Positions 1 through 6,823 of a stretch of 12,072 nucleotides of DNA are shown here, piece after piece; within the stretch, counting starts at the first letter, position 1; each line of letters starts with the position of its first letter. A program made the position numbers and the translations under genes. The DNA is from Clostridiales bacterium. Lineage in GTDB: Bacteria > Bacillota > Clostridia > Tissierellales > Dethiosulfatibacteraceae. The stretch covers positions 508 to 12,579 of the forward strand of contig DPPH01000184.1 in the NCBI GenBank assembly GCA_003539375.1, written 5' to 3'. The notes under the pieces were generated by a model that saw only the letters and a program-made list of their open reading frames with translations, made no database searches and was not told where the DNA came from.

Positions 1-1696
1 ACTGTGAATAATTCAGGATAAATGATATTTTGTTAATAATTGGTAAATTTTCAAGTGCGTAAGGGTAAAATTCATACAAGTCTTTCCCTACTTTCTTCAA
101 TTCCATAGAACAAATAAATTTAAAAATCTTTGAATTTAAGTATTTAACAAGATTTTCATATTTAATATCTTTATCTTTACATATTCCAATATAAATATCT
201 GCGCTACAAAAAAGATTGTTTTTGTCATTAAAAAAAGTTGGCTCTTTAGCTTTATAAGGGAATATAATTTTTTCTTCTTCGAAAATTTCTCTTTTTCTCG
301 GCCACTGAAGTTCGTACCATTTTATTATACCTTTTTTGCATTCTCTTCTTTTTTCCAATCTTGATTTAAATTGATTTAGATATTTTTCAGTTTTTGGATA
401 TAGGCTAATATCTAAATCTTTAGAATAAATTAGTTTATAGTTATTAACATTAATAATATGGTCTTTATAGATATTACTATTTTTAATCCAGTTTTTAAGC
501 AAATCTTTTTCAAGAGAATATTCTTTGATAATATCATCTGTAACAACAAAAGCTTTATCTAATCCTGTTATTATTCCTTGTTTGAACTCAATAAAGTCCT
601 TTATTCTAAATTGGGTTTCACTATATAGTTTACGTAATAATTCCAATTGGGTTTGGGGTCTTATAATCCACTTATCTGATTTAAGGTTACCTTGATTGAA
701 ATCAACATGGTTAAATTTTTCATCATATAGGTAACTGTAATTAAAATTGCCTGAAGATTTTTCTTTTGATAACTTAATAATTAACGGACTTATATTTGCT
801 CCTTTGAAAAGATTAGAACCGTTGTAATCAACTATTCTCTCTATTTTATAGTTATTTTTTAAGAATTTTCTTATTTCGAATGAATTTTGTCCTTCCATAA
901 AATATCTAGAGGTAATAAAAATAATTTTACCGTTCTCTTTTAGCATTCTATATCCCTTTTCAAAAAAACAGAAGGATATATCTGATTTATTTGTATAGGT
1001 ATTGTAATTTTTATATAGTTTTTCTTTATAATTTTTTGATAAGTTTTTATGTCCTATATAAGGTGGATTTCCAATTATTAGGTCAAACTTATAATCATCT
1101 ATTGGGTTTATAGAGTCAAATAATATGTCTCCCTGAAATATATTTAAATCCTTATTTTCTAATTCTGGATATTTAAGCAATATACTTAATTTTGTTAAAA
1201 AAACTGAAAATTCATCTTTATCTACTCCATATACAAGGTTTTTCACTATATTTTTAACACTAAATCCTTTAGATGCATATTTTTCTATAATAGGTATTAA
1301 AAAATATCCTGATCCACAGGATATATCTATAATTTTATTATCAGAATCCGTTGTGATTGAACTAAAATCATGCATTCCTATCATATCCATTACAGTATTT
1401 TTAGGTGTATAAACCTGTCCTAAACTTTTCTTTAAATTTTTAGTTGTAATATTTTCATAGATATCCCCTGGAGTTGATTCTAAAAATTGATTTTTGTTTT
1501 TTTCTATTAATTTATCTATCTCTTGGTCTAGGTAAGATAAATTATCAAAGTAAAAAAAATTATATTCTAGCATCAGATTATCAATATTTTCGGTTTTTGA
1601 TTTTTTCCTAAAAAGGTAATATACAACATGTTTGACAGCCATTTCTTTATTTTCAGTACTTTTTATTAATTTTTTTAAAGATTTGATTAATGTCAT
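1..1696 (-). CDS. CamA-like N6-adenine DNA methyltransferase (gamma class, TaqI/Eco57I-type), 3' end cut by window edge
   Basis: I translated this frame by hand from ATG 1696 to the left edge: 565 codons without a stop, so the gene is intact but lacks its C-terminal tail, probably a few dozen residues. It should transfer a methyl group from SAM to adenine N6 in DNA. Seen in order: a helical N-terminus; motif X GQVYTP at residues 93-98; SAM-binding motif I DISCGSGYF at 124-132; catalytic motif IV NPPY at 210-213, continuing IGHK. A C-terminal target-recognition region contains QGIITGLDKAF (373-383), WYELQW (460-465) and a downstream SADIY. No nuclease domain precedes motif X, so it looks like a pure methylase rather than a type IIG fusion. 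The start lies 14 nt after the aminopeptidase stop, with an AGGG/AGG ribosome site overlapping that stop, so the two are probably co-transcribed. From memory, the whole layout and several motifs match CamA of C. difficile (577 aa). The family call is firm; CamA orthology is inference. Confidence 0.93.
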   Translation of the reverse strand, partial: MTLIKSLKKLIKSTENKEMAVKHVVYYLFRKKSKTENIDNLMLEYNFFYFDNLSYLDQEIDKLIEKNKNQFLESTPGDIYENITTKNLKKSLGQVYTPKNTVMDMIGMHDFSSITTDSDNKIIDISCGSGYFLIPIIEKYASKGFSVKNIVKNLVYGVDKDEFSVFLTKLSILLKYPELENKDLNIFQGDILFDSINPIDDYKFDLIIGNPPYIGHKNLSKNYKEKLYKNYNTYTNKSDISFCFFEKGYRMLKENGKIIFITSRYFMEGQNSFEIRKFLKNNYKIERIVDYNGSNLFKGANISPLIIKLSKEKSSGNFNYSYLYDEKFNHVDFNQGNLKSDKWIIRPQTQLELLRKLYSETQFRIKDFIEFKQGIITGLDKAFVVTDDIIKEYSLEKDLLKNWIKNSNIYKDHIINVNNYKLIYSKDLDISLYPKTEKYLNQFKSRLEKRRECKKGIIKWYELQWPRKREIFEEEKIIFPYKAKEPTFFNDKNNLFCSADIYIGICKDKDIKYENLVKYLNSKIFKFICSMELKKVGKDLYEFYPYALENLPIINKISFILNYSQ

Positions 1697-1710
1697 ATAT
1701 TACCTACCCT

Positions 1711-2934
1711 TTATTTTTTCATTAAATTCTCTATTTCATCAATTTCTTTTAATATGTCTTTTGATAAGTTTATAGAATCTTTTTCCGTTATAAGTATGTC
1801 ATCTTCAATTCTAATACCTATTCCTTCTTCTTCTATATATAATCCTGGTTCTACTGTAATCATCATACCTTTTTTAAGCTTGATTTTTTTGCCACCAACA
1901 TCATGTACATCTAAACCTAAAAAGTGAGAAACACTATGATAATAATATTTACTCAACTCGTCTTTTTCTTTAATAAGACCAAGTTTTTTACATCCCTCAA
2001 ACAAAATGTCTTTTGCAAGTTCATTTAATTCCAGCAAGGTTTTCCCAGGTTTAGCTTCTTCTATCACTTTTTTGTTTGCTTCTAATACTACACTGTATAC
2101 TTCTTTTTGTCTATCAGTGAATTTCCCATTTACAGGGAAAGTTCTAGTAATATCAGAATTGTATTCCTTGTACTTAACTCCTAAGTCGCAAAGTATTAAA
2201 TCGTCATCTTCTGTTTTGCTATCATTGTTAATATAATGAAGTATCACTGCATTTTCCCCAGAAGCTGCTATAGTATCAAAAGAAGTTGTAACTCCATAAT
2301 TGTCTAGGATATAATTATAGTTTGCCTCTATTTGATATTCAAACATGCCGGTCTTTGATTTAATCATCATGTTTTCAATTGCTTCTTTTGTTATATCTAT
2401 TGCTCTTTGAGTAAGTTCTATCTCTTTTTTATCTTTTATCAATCTTAAATTTTCAATATATTTATTAATATTTTTTATCTTTATATATGGATATTTTTCC
2501 TTTAAGACTTTAGATAGTTTTTGTGATTGAGTTAAAGGTTCGTCAATTTCCCAGTTTTTAAAATCTAAATATATATTTTCTATATCATAATCCTTAAATA
2601 GAGTAATGAGATATTTAGTGAATTCTTCATTGAATTTTATATTATCTATTTTAGATATTTCTTTCGCTTTTTCTTCTTTTAAGAATCTTCCTACCCATTT
2701 TTCCATCTTTTCATTAGGTTTTTCAATAAATAGAGTTTCTTCCTCTTTTTCTGAATTATTGTACAAATAAATAAAATTTTCTCTATTAATTCCTGTTAGA
2801 TAAAAAAAGTTTCTATTAGAATTAAATTTATAGAAATTGTCCTCTGAATTTCTAGGAGCTTTTCCAGAGAAAACAACTACTAGAGAATTTTTCTTAATTT
2901 TATCTGTAATACTTTCTCTTCTTTTTTTATACAT
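1711..2934 (-). CDS. Xaa-Pro aminopeptidase (aminopeptidase P, M24B family)
   Basis: Cytosolic metallo-exopeptidase that removes the N-terminal residue from peptides with proline in second position. I start it at ATG 2934 (407 aa): the GAGGA ribosome site at 2941-2945 abuts the upstream ATG at 2940 but is 6 nt from this one. Residues 1-160 form the N-terminal creatinase-like domain, including the RR pair near the start and FFYLTGI at about 43-49. The pita-bread catalytic domain follows. The five dinuclear-metal ligands are all present: D250 (CDLG), D261 (DITRTF), H337 (HSVSHFLGLDVHD), E362 (TVEPGLY) and E377 (RIEDD). The catalytic histidines H233 (LHY) and H344 (VHDVG) are also there. Length is usual for the family and nothing suggests inactivation. 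It heads a two-gene unit with the DNA methyltransferase 14 nt downstream. PepP and PepQ are close relatives; the long N-domain favours PepP. Confidence 0.93.
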   Translation of the reverse strand: MYKKRRESITDKIKKNSLVVVFSGKAPRNSEDNFYKFNSNRNFFYLTGINRENFIYLYNNSEKEEETLFIEKPNEKMEKWVGRFLKEEKAKEISKIDNIKFNEEFTKYLITLFKDYDIENIYLDFKNWEIDEPLTQSQKLSKVLKEKYPYIKIKNINKYIENLRLIKDKKEIELTQRAIDITKEAIENMMIKSKTGMFEYQIEANYNYILDNYGVTTSFDTIAASGENAVILHYINNDSKTEDDDLILCDLGVKYKEYNSDITRTFPVNGKFTDRQKEVYSVVLEANKKVIEEAKPGKTLLELNELAKDILFEGCKKLGLIKEKDELSKYYYHSVSHFLGLDVHDVGGKKIKLKKGMMITVEPGLYIEEEGIGIRIEDDILITEKDSINLSKDILKEIDEIENLMKK

Positions 2935-2940
2935 TTTCAT

Positions 2941-2945
2941 TCCTC
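2941..2945 (-). promoter_or_regulatory. Ribosome binding site deciding the aminopeptidase start
   Basis: GAGGA on the minus strand directly abuts ATG 2940 (zero spacing) but lies 6 nt before the in-frame ATG at 2934, which is therefore the likelier initiation codon. Confidence 0.6.
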
Positions 2946-2968
2946 ACTTTTCACTTTATTAGCTTAAT

Positions 2969-2995
2969 TGTATAAGATAGGTTTAAAAAAGTAAA
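2969..2995 (-). promoter_or_regulatory. Possible promoter of the aminopeptidase/methyltransferase unit
   Basis: A TATACA hexamer at 2969-2974 on the minus strand could be a -10 box about 30 nt before the start codon. The upstream -35 is poor (TTTACT-like with a short spacer, or TCTTTA). It lies just past the ABC-operon terminator, so a promoter is expected here, but the sequence match is weak. Confidence 0.3.
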
Positions 2996-3021
2996 GAAAT
3001 AAGAAACATTCCTTTACTTTT
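2985..3021 (-). terminator. Rho-independent terminator of the ABC export operon
   Basis: On the minus strand the arm AAAAGTAAAG (3012-3021) pairs perfectly with CTTTACTTTT (2987-2996). The stem extends inward by GAAT/ATTT (one G-U) to about 14 bp around a 7-nt loop, and a run of T residues follows. It begins 3 nt after the permease stop codon. Confidence 0.85.
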
Positions 3022-3024
3022 ATA

Positions 3025-4368
3025 TTATTTTCTGTTTAATGCTTCAACTGGAGGTAAATTTGAAGCCATATAAGCTGGATAAACACCAAATAGTAGTCCT
3101 GAAGTTAGAGCTACAACTGTAGATATTTTGACTGCCTGCATGCTTACCACAGCATCTAATCCATTTCTATTAAATAGATTTATTACATATATACCAGCAG
3201 CAATGCCAATAATACACCCTATTATACTTACATAGAGAGCTTCAAGCATGAACTGAAGAAGCAAGTCATATTTTTTCGCTCCTAATGCTCTTCTTACTCC
3301 TATTTCTGAAGTTCTTTCACTAACAGCTACCAGCATTATATTCATAATGCCCAACCCACCTACAAGTAATGAAACTGCTGCAATTCCACCTAGCAGCAAG
3401 GTCATAACTCTGTTAGCATTATCAGCTTCTCTAACAAGTTGATTCAAACTTGTAACAGTAATTAGTTCGTCAGAAGAGTTAAATATATTGTTGTCTTGAT
3501 TTCTAGGCTGGGTGTTTATTTCTTCTTTAATAGGTTCTTCAACGGGCATGTCGGGAACTTCTCCACCTCCACCGCCATCATCTCCATCTCCATCTCCTGG
3601 ACCTGTATCTTTATCGTAAATTCCTAGTTCTCTTTTATAAATTCTACCTAACTGTACAATTGATAATGCTGCATTTTCTGGAGAATCAGATTTACCCCAA
3701 ATTTCTGAAACAGTTCTATCTCCATCTATTTTCATTGCTGCAGTATAGGGGATAATCACTTTATTGTCGATATTTTCTCCTTTACCTTCTCCTTTTCTAG
3801 ATAGTACTCCTATAATTCTATAGGATATTCCGTCTATAGTCATGGTTTGTCCTATTGGACTTCTGCCATTTAGTAAAGAAACAGCCACATTGTATCCTAA
3901 AACAACTACTGGAGATCTCTGTTTTACATGTAGGGATGAAAAGAAATTTCCATCTATTAATTCGTGATCTCTAATTATTGGATACTGTTCGTTAACTCCA
4001 AGAATTTGAAGTTCTCCTCTTGTTCTTCTCCATCTTATATTTGATTCTGTATTTACAACAGAAGTAGCATATTTTAGTCCATCTACCCTATCCAACAATT
4101 CTATATATTCCTCTGGTTCGAAATTTAATGCTGGTTGGTTTGATTTTACAATAACAACATTTTTCCCTAAACTTTCAAATTGTTCAACAACTGTTTGCCT
4201 TGCACCTTCTCCTATACCCATTAAACTAACAACTGAAGCCACACCTATTAATATTCCTAAAACAGTAAGTGAAGTTCTGAGCATATTTGAAGTTAATCCA
4301 TTCAACGCCATTTTAGCAGTAAAGTAAAATCTTACAAGAGTGGATTTTGTTCCTTGGTATTCACTCAT
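3025..4368 (-). CDS. MacB/YknZ-type ABC transporter permease (FtsX family)
   Basis: Integral membrane subunit of a type VII-fold (MacB-like) ABC exporter, working with the ATPase and membrane fusion protein encoded just upstream. Residues 1-30 are cytosolic and amphipathic; TM1 is about 31-53. An extracellular MacB core domain runs about 54-320, followed by TM2 about 323-348, TM3 about 373-398 and TM4 about 413-436. The family hallmark SERTSEIGVRRALGAKK (about 350-366) between TM2 and TM3 is present, and the protein ends in the usual PPVEALNRK-type tail. At 447 aa it is somewhat longer than typical family members (about 390-410) because of a Gly/Asp-rich insert at about 252-285 in the outer domain. 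The start sits 4 nt after the preceding stop, and its GAGGAG ribosome site lies inside that gene's last codons, implying coupled translation. Substrate unknown. Confidence 0.92.
   Translation of the reverse strand: MSEYQGTKSTLVRFYFTAKMALNGLTSNMLRTSLTVLGILIGVASVVSLMGIGEGARQTVVEQFESLGKNVVIVKSNQPALNFEPEEYIELLDRVDGLKYATSVVNTESNIRWRRTRGELQILGVNEQYPIIRDHELIDGNFFSSLHVKQRSPVVVLGYNVAVSLLNGRSPIGQTMTIDGISYRIIGVLSRKGEGKGENIDNKVIIPYTAAMKIDGDRTVSEIWGKSDSPENAALSIVQLGRIYKRELGIYDKDTGPGDGDGDDGGGGGEVPDMPVEEPIKEEINTQPRNQDNNIFNSSDELITVTSLNQLVREADNANRVMTLLLGGIAAVSLLVGGLGIMNIMLVAVSERTSEIGVRRALGAKKYDLLLQFMLEALYVSIIGCIIGIAAGIYVINLFNRNGLDAVVSMQAVKISTVVALTSGLLFGVYPAYMASNLPPVEALNRK
3559..3609 (-). repeat. Low-complexity Gly/Asp codon run in the permease gene
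   Basis: Encodes residues about 254-270 of the permease, including GDGDGDDGGGGG. On the plus strand the TCTCCA hexamer repeats nearly three times at 3581-3597. The run is in frame and adds a flexible acidic segment to the extracellular domain. Confidence 0.7.
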
Positions 4369-4372
4369 AGTA

Positions 4373-6037
4373 TCACTCCTCTGGTTCTGTTTCTGGGATT
4401 ATTGTATCATTTGATTGAATTGATTCACTTGGTAATAAATCTGAACTGCTTCCAGTTATAACTTCCTGACCTTCTTCTAGACCTTCAAGTATTTCAACAT
4501 ACCTGTCGTTCATTAATCCAGTTTCAATTTTAACTACCTCAACAACTTCATCATCTTTTAATATTTCTACTTTAGATTGTCCATCTTCTTCAAAAACAGC
4601 TTCTATAGGAACAAGTAATGTATTTTCTGCACTTCCAGCATCTATGAAACATTTAGCCATCATTCCCGGTCTTAAATCTCCACTACCAGATACTTCAATA
4701 TTTACAGAATATTGGATTACTCCACTTGAGTCCTGTCCTGATTGAGATACTCTAACCACCTTACCTTCAAATACTTCTCCCGGTAGTGCATCTACAGTTA
4801 CTTCAACAGGTGCATCTTGCTTAACATAAACTACATCAAGATCATCTACTTGGGTATATACACTCATATTACTTGTATTAAAAATATCTCCTACCCATTC
4901 TCCAGCTCTTATTGTTTCTCCTTTTTGTCTCCAAAATCCTGCTACCACTCCATCCATAGGAGCTGTTACAATCAAGTTATTTTTTAGTTCATAAGCTTTA
5001 TCTATTGTTCTTTGAGCTTCTCTTAATTGGTCCAAATTTTCTTGTATCATAATCCTAACATCAGCACCAGCCAATTTAACAATTGACTGACCTTCTTCTA
5101 CATAATCATTTTCATTAACTAATACATCAGTAACTACAAGTTCATCTGATGAAATAGAGTTTTTATAAATTTTTTCTTCTTTTTTATAGCTTTCTACCTC
5201 TGCCATATGTTGTAAAGTAGAAGCAGGTTCAAAAGAATCTTCCGATTTAGCTAAATTAACACTTGCAATCATACCTGTTTGAACTAAACCTGGATTTACT
5301 GCTTCAATTTCTCCCCAGTGAACATAAGTTAGTCCGTATTCATTATCTTCTGGATTATCAGGAACTGCATTGCTGTTTAATTTTGTGATTTTCCCCTCAT
5401 AATATCCATCGAAGTAAGGGAACTTAAGTAATATTCTTTGACCTTCAAAAAGTTTATTATATTCTGATTTATTAGCTTTGAATTTTAATTTAATTTCTGA
5501 GTCATCTACAATGCTGGCTATAAGGCTTTGAAGTTCTTCGCCTTCTTCTGCATTTAATTCTGTAACCCTTCCTTTTATAGGAGCATTTATTACTATTCCA
5601 TCGTAAGGATTTATATTCTCAACTTGGGATACATCTATTCCTAATAACTGGGCAAGATATTCTTTTTTGCTTTCAAGTTGATCTTCCAAATCTCCAATTA
5701 AACTATCTAGGTCTGTAGAAGCTAATTTTAAAACTGGGTCACCTTGAAGTAGATTGTCTCCTTCTTCTGCTAAAAATTCATCTATTACATAAGATATATT
5801 ATAAAGCTGTGGGTCTGATGGTTCTGGTATTCTAATGCCTCCACCATAGGCTGCATTAATTTGACCTGAAGTTTCAACTCCTACACTTATATCGCCTTTT
5901 GTAACTGGACTAGTAGAATATATGACTTCTTGTCTGCCTTCAACATCTGTATCTGGAATAAGTTGAGAAATTGCATAATATCCACCGGCTACTACAAGTG
6001 CTATTATAATTATTACTGGTAAAATTCTTTTTATCAT
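4373..6037 (-). CDS. Membrane fusion protein (HlyD/MacA/YknX family) with two lipoyl-barrel units
   Basis: Extracytoplasmic adaptor of the ABC exporter, anchored by one N-terminal hydrophobic segment (residues about 5-27, no lipobox cysteine). Two successive half-motif pairs are visible. The first lipoyl-like unit is about 82-110 and 146-175 (core NAPIKGRVTELNAEEGE) with a short helical hairpin between. The second is about 300-325 and 354-380 (core VTAPMDGVVAGFWRQKGE) with helix 328-352. Each is followed by a beta-barrel-like stretch (about 180-262 and 390-467), and a membrane-proximal domain fills 470-530. The acidic tail is rich in Ser/Glu. Length 554 aa compared with roughly 350-420 for simple MacA/YknX proteins fits the duplication. 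The start is well supported by AGGAGG 5 nt upstream. It lies 19 nt after the ATPase gene and 4 nt before the permease. Confidence 0.9.
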   Translation of the reverse strand: MIKRILPVIIIIALVVAGGYYAISQLIPDTDVEGRQEVIYSTSPVTKGDISVGVETSGQINAAYGGGIRIPEPSDPQLYNISYVIDEFLAEEGDNLLQGDPVLKLASTDLDSLIGDLEDQLESKKEYLAQLLGIDVSQVENINPYDGIVINAPIKGRVTELNAEEGEELQSLIASIVDDSEIKLKFKANKSEYNKLFEGQRILLKFPYFDGYYEGKITKLNSNAVPDNPEDNEYGLTYVHWGEIEAVNPGLVQTGMIASVNLAKSEDSFEPASTLQHMAEVESYKKEEKIYKNSISSDELVVTDVLVNENDYVEEGQSIVKLAGADVRIMIQENLDQLREAQRTIDKAYELKNNLIVTAPMDGVVAGFWRQKGETIRAGEWVGDIFNTSNMSVYTQVDDLDVVYVKQDAPVEVTVDALPGEVFEGKVVRVSQSGQDSSGVIQYSVNIEVSGSGDLRPGMMAKCFIDAGSAENTLLVPIEAVFEEDGQSKVEILKDDEVVEVVKIETGLMNDRYVEILEGLEEGQEVITGSSSDLLPSESIQSNDTIIPETEPEE

Positions 6038-6056
6038 TTCTTCCTCCTGAAAATTA

Positions 6057-6728
6057 TTATTTTATGTGTCCGTCTATTAATCTTATAATTCTATTTCCTA
6101 TTTTTGCTATGTTTTCTTCATGAGTAACCTGTACAATAGTCATATTAGTTTCTTTATTTAATCTTTTGAAAATGTCCATTATATCATTCCCCGTCTTTGT
6201 ATCTAAAGCTCCAGTTGGTTCATCTGCTAAGATTACAGATGGTTTGCCTACAATAGCTCTAGCTATAGCAACTCTCTGCTGCTGGCCCCCGGATAATTGA
6301 TTAGGTAAATGATTCATCCTATCTCCAAGACCAACTATTTCTAATGCTTCCTCACATAATTCCCTTCTTTTTTTCTTTCTAATTCCTCTATATATAAGGG
6401 GTATTTCTACATTTTTAATAGCATTTAATGTGCTTAATAAGTTAAAACTTTGAAAAACAAATCCTAAAAAATTGTTTCTAATTTCTGATAGTTGAAAATC
6501 ATTTAATTTTTCTACTCTATTACCATCAAGCTCATATATCCCATCTGTTGGTTGATCTAAACAGCCTATAAGGTTTAATAAGGTTGATTTTCCTGAACCT
6601 GAAGGTCCCATAATTGAGATAAATTCTCCTTCTTCTACTTCCAAATCAATTCCTTTTAAAGCTTCTACATTCACTTGACCTAATTTGTAATTTTTATATA
6701 TTTTTTCCATTCTTATTACTTTATTCAT
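6057..6728 (-). CDS. ABC transporter ATP-binding protein (MacB/LolD/YknY type)
   Basis: Cytosolic ATPase that powers the adjacent MacB-like permease. All nucleotide-binding motifs are intact: Walker A GPSGSGKST (41-49), Q-loop Gln93 in VFQSFNLL, ABC signature LSGGQ (145-149) followed by QQRVAIARA, Walker B VILADEP (165-171), D-loop GALD and switch His203 in VTHE. At 223 aa it is the usual length for this subfamily, and the text around FQSFNLL and ADEPTGALD is typical of LolD/MacB ATPases. The start has a strong GGAGGTG site about 5 nt upstream. It is the first gene of a three-gene operon (ATPase, fusion protein, permease) that lacks an outer-membrane factor, as expected in a Gram-positive. 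Role could be efflux of a peptide, antibiotic or toxin; the sequence does not say which. Confidence 0.96.
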   Translation of the reverse strand: MNKVIRMEKIYKNYKLGQVNVEALKGIDLEVEEGEFISIMGPSGSGKSTLLNLIGCLDQPTDGIYELDGNRVEKLNDFQLSEIRNNFLGFVFQSFNLLSTLNAIKNVEIPLIYRGIRKKKRRELCEEALEIVGLGDRMNHLPNQLSGGQQQRVAIARAIVGKPSVILADEPTGALDTKTGNDIMDIFKRLNKETNMTIVQVTHEENIAKIGNRIIRLIDGHIK

Positions 6729-6787
6729 TTCACACCTCCATCAACATTAGTTTAGACGTAGAAGTCTCTTAATTGTTCCAAAAATAA

Positions 6788-6823
6788 CAAAAAAAAATAG
6801 ATGTTATTTTAAAACATCTATTT
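6788..6823 (-). terminator. Rho-independent terminator overlapping the end of the pseudokinase gene
   Basis: AAATAGATGTT (minus strand, 6813-6823) pairs perfectly over 11 bp with AACATCTATTT (6795-6805) around a 7-nt loop, and nine T residues overlap and follow the second arm (6789-6797). The stop codon (6804-6806) lies at the loop/stem boundary, so the upstream arm is coding sequence. It separates this gene from the ABC operon. Confidence 0.9.

Noticed and set aside
1..1696. Type IIG restriction-modification fusion
   Set aside because: Only about 90 residues precede motif X and they hold no nuclease motif; a C-terminal nuclease beyond the edge is unlikely given where the recognition domain ends.
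2006..2236. Forward-strand open frame of 76 codons
   Set aside because: Lies wholly within the aminopeptidase catalytic domain on the other strand; low-complexity Ser/Leu/Phe translation and no family motif.
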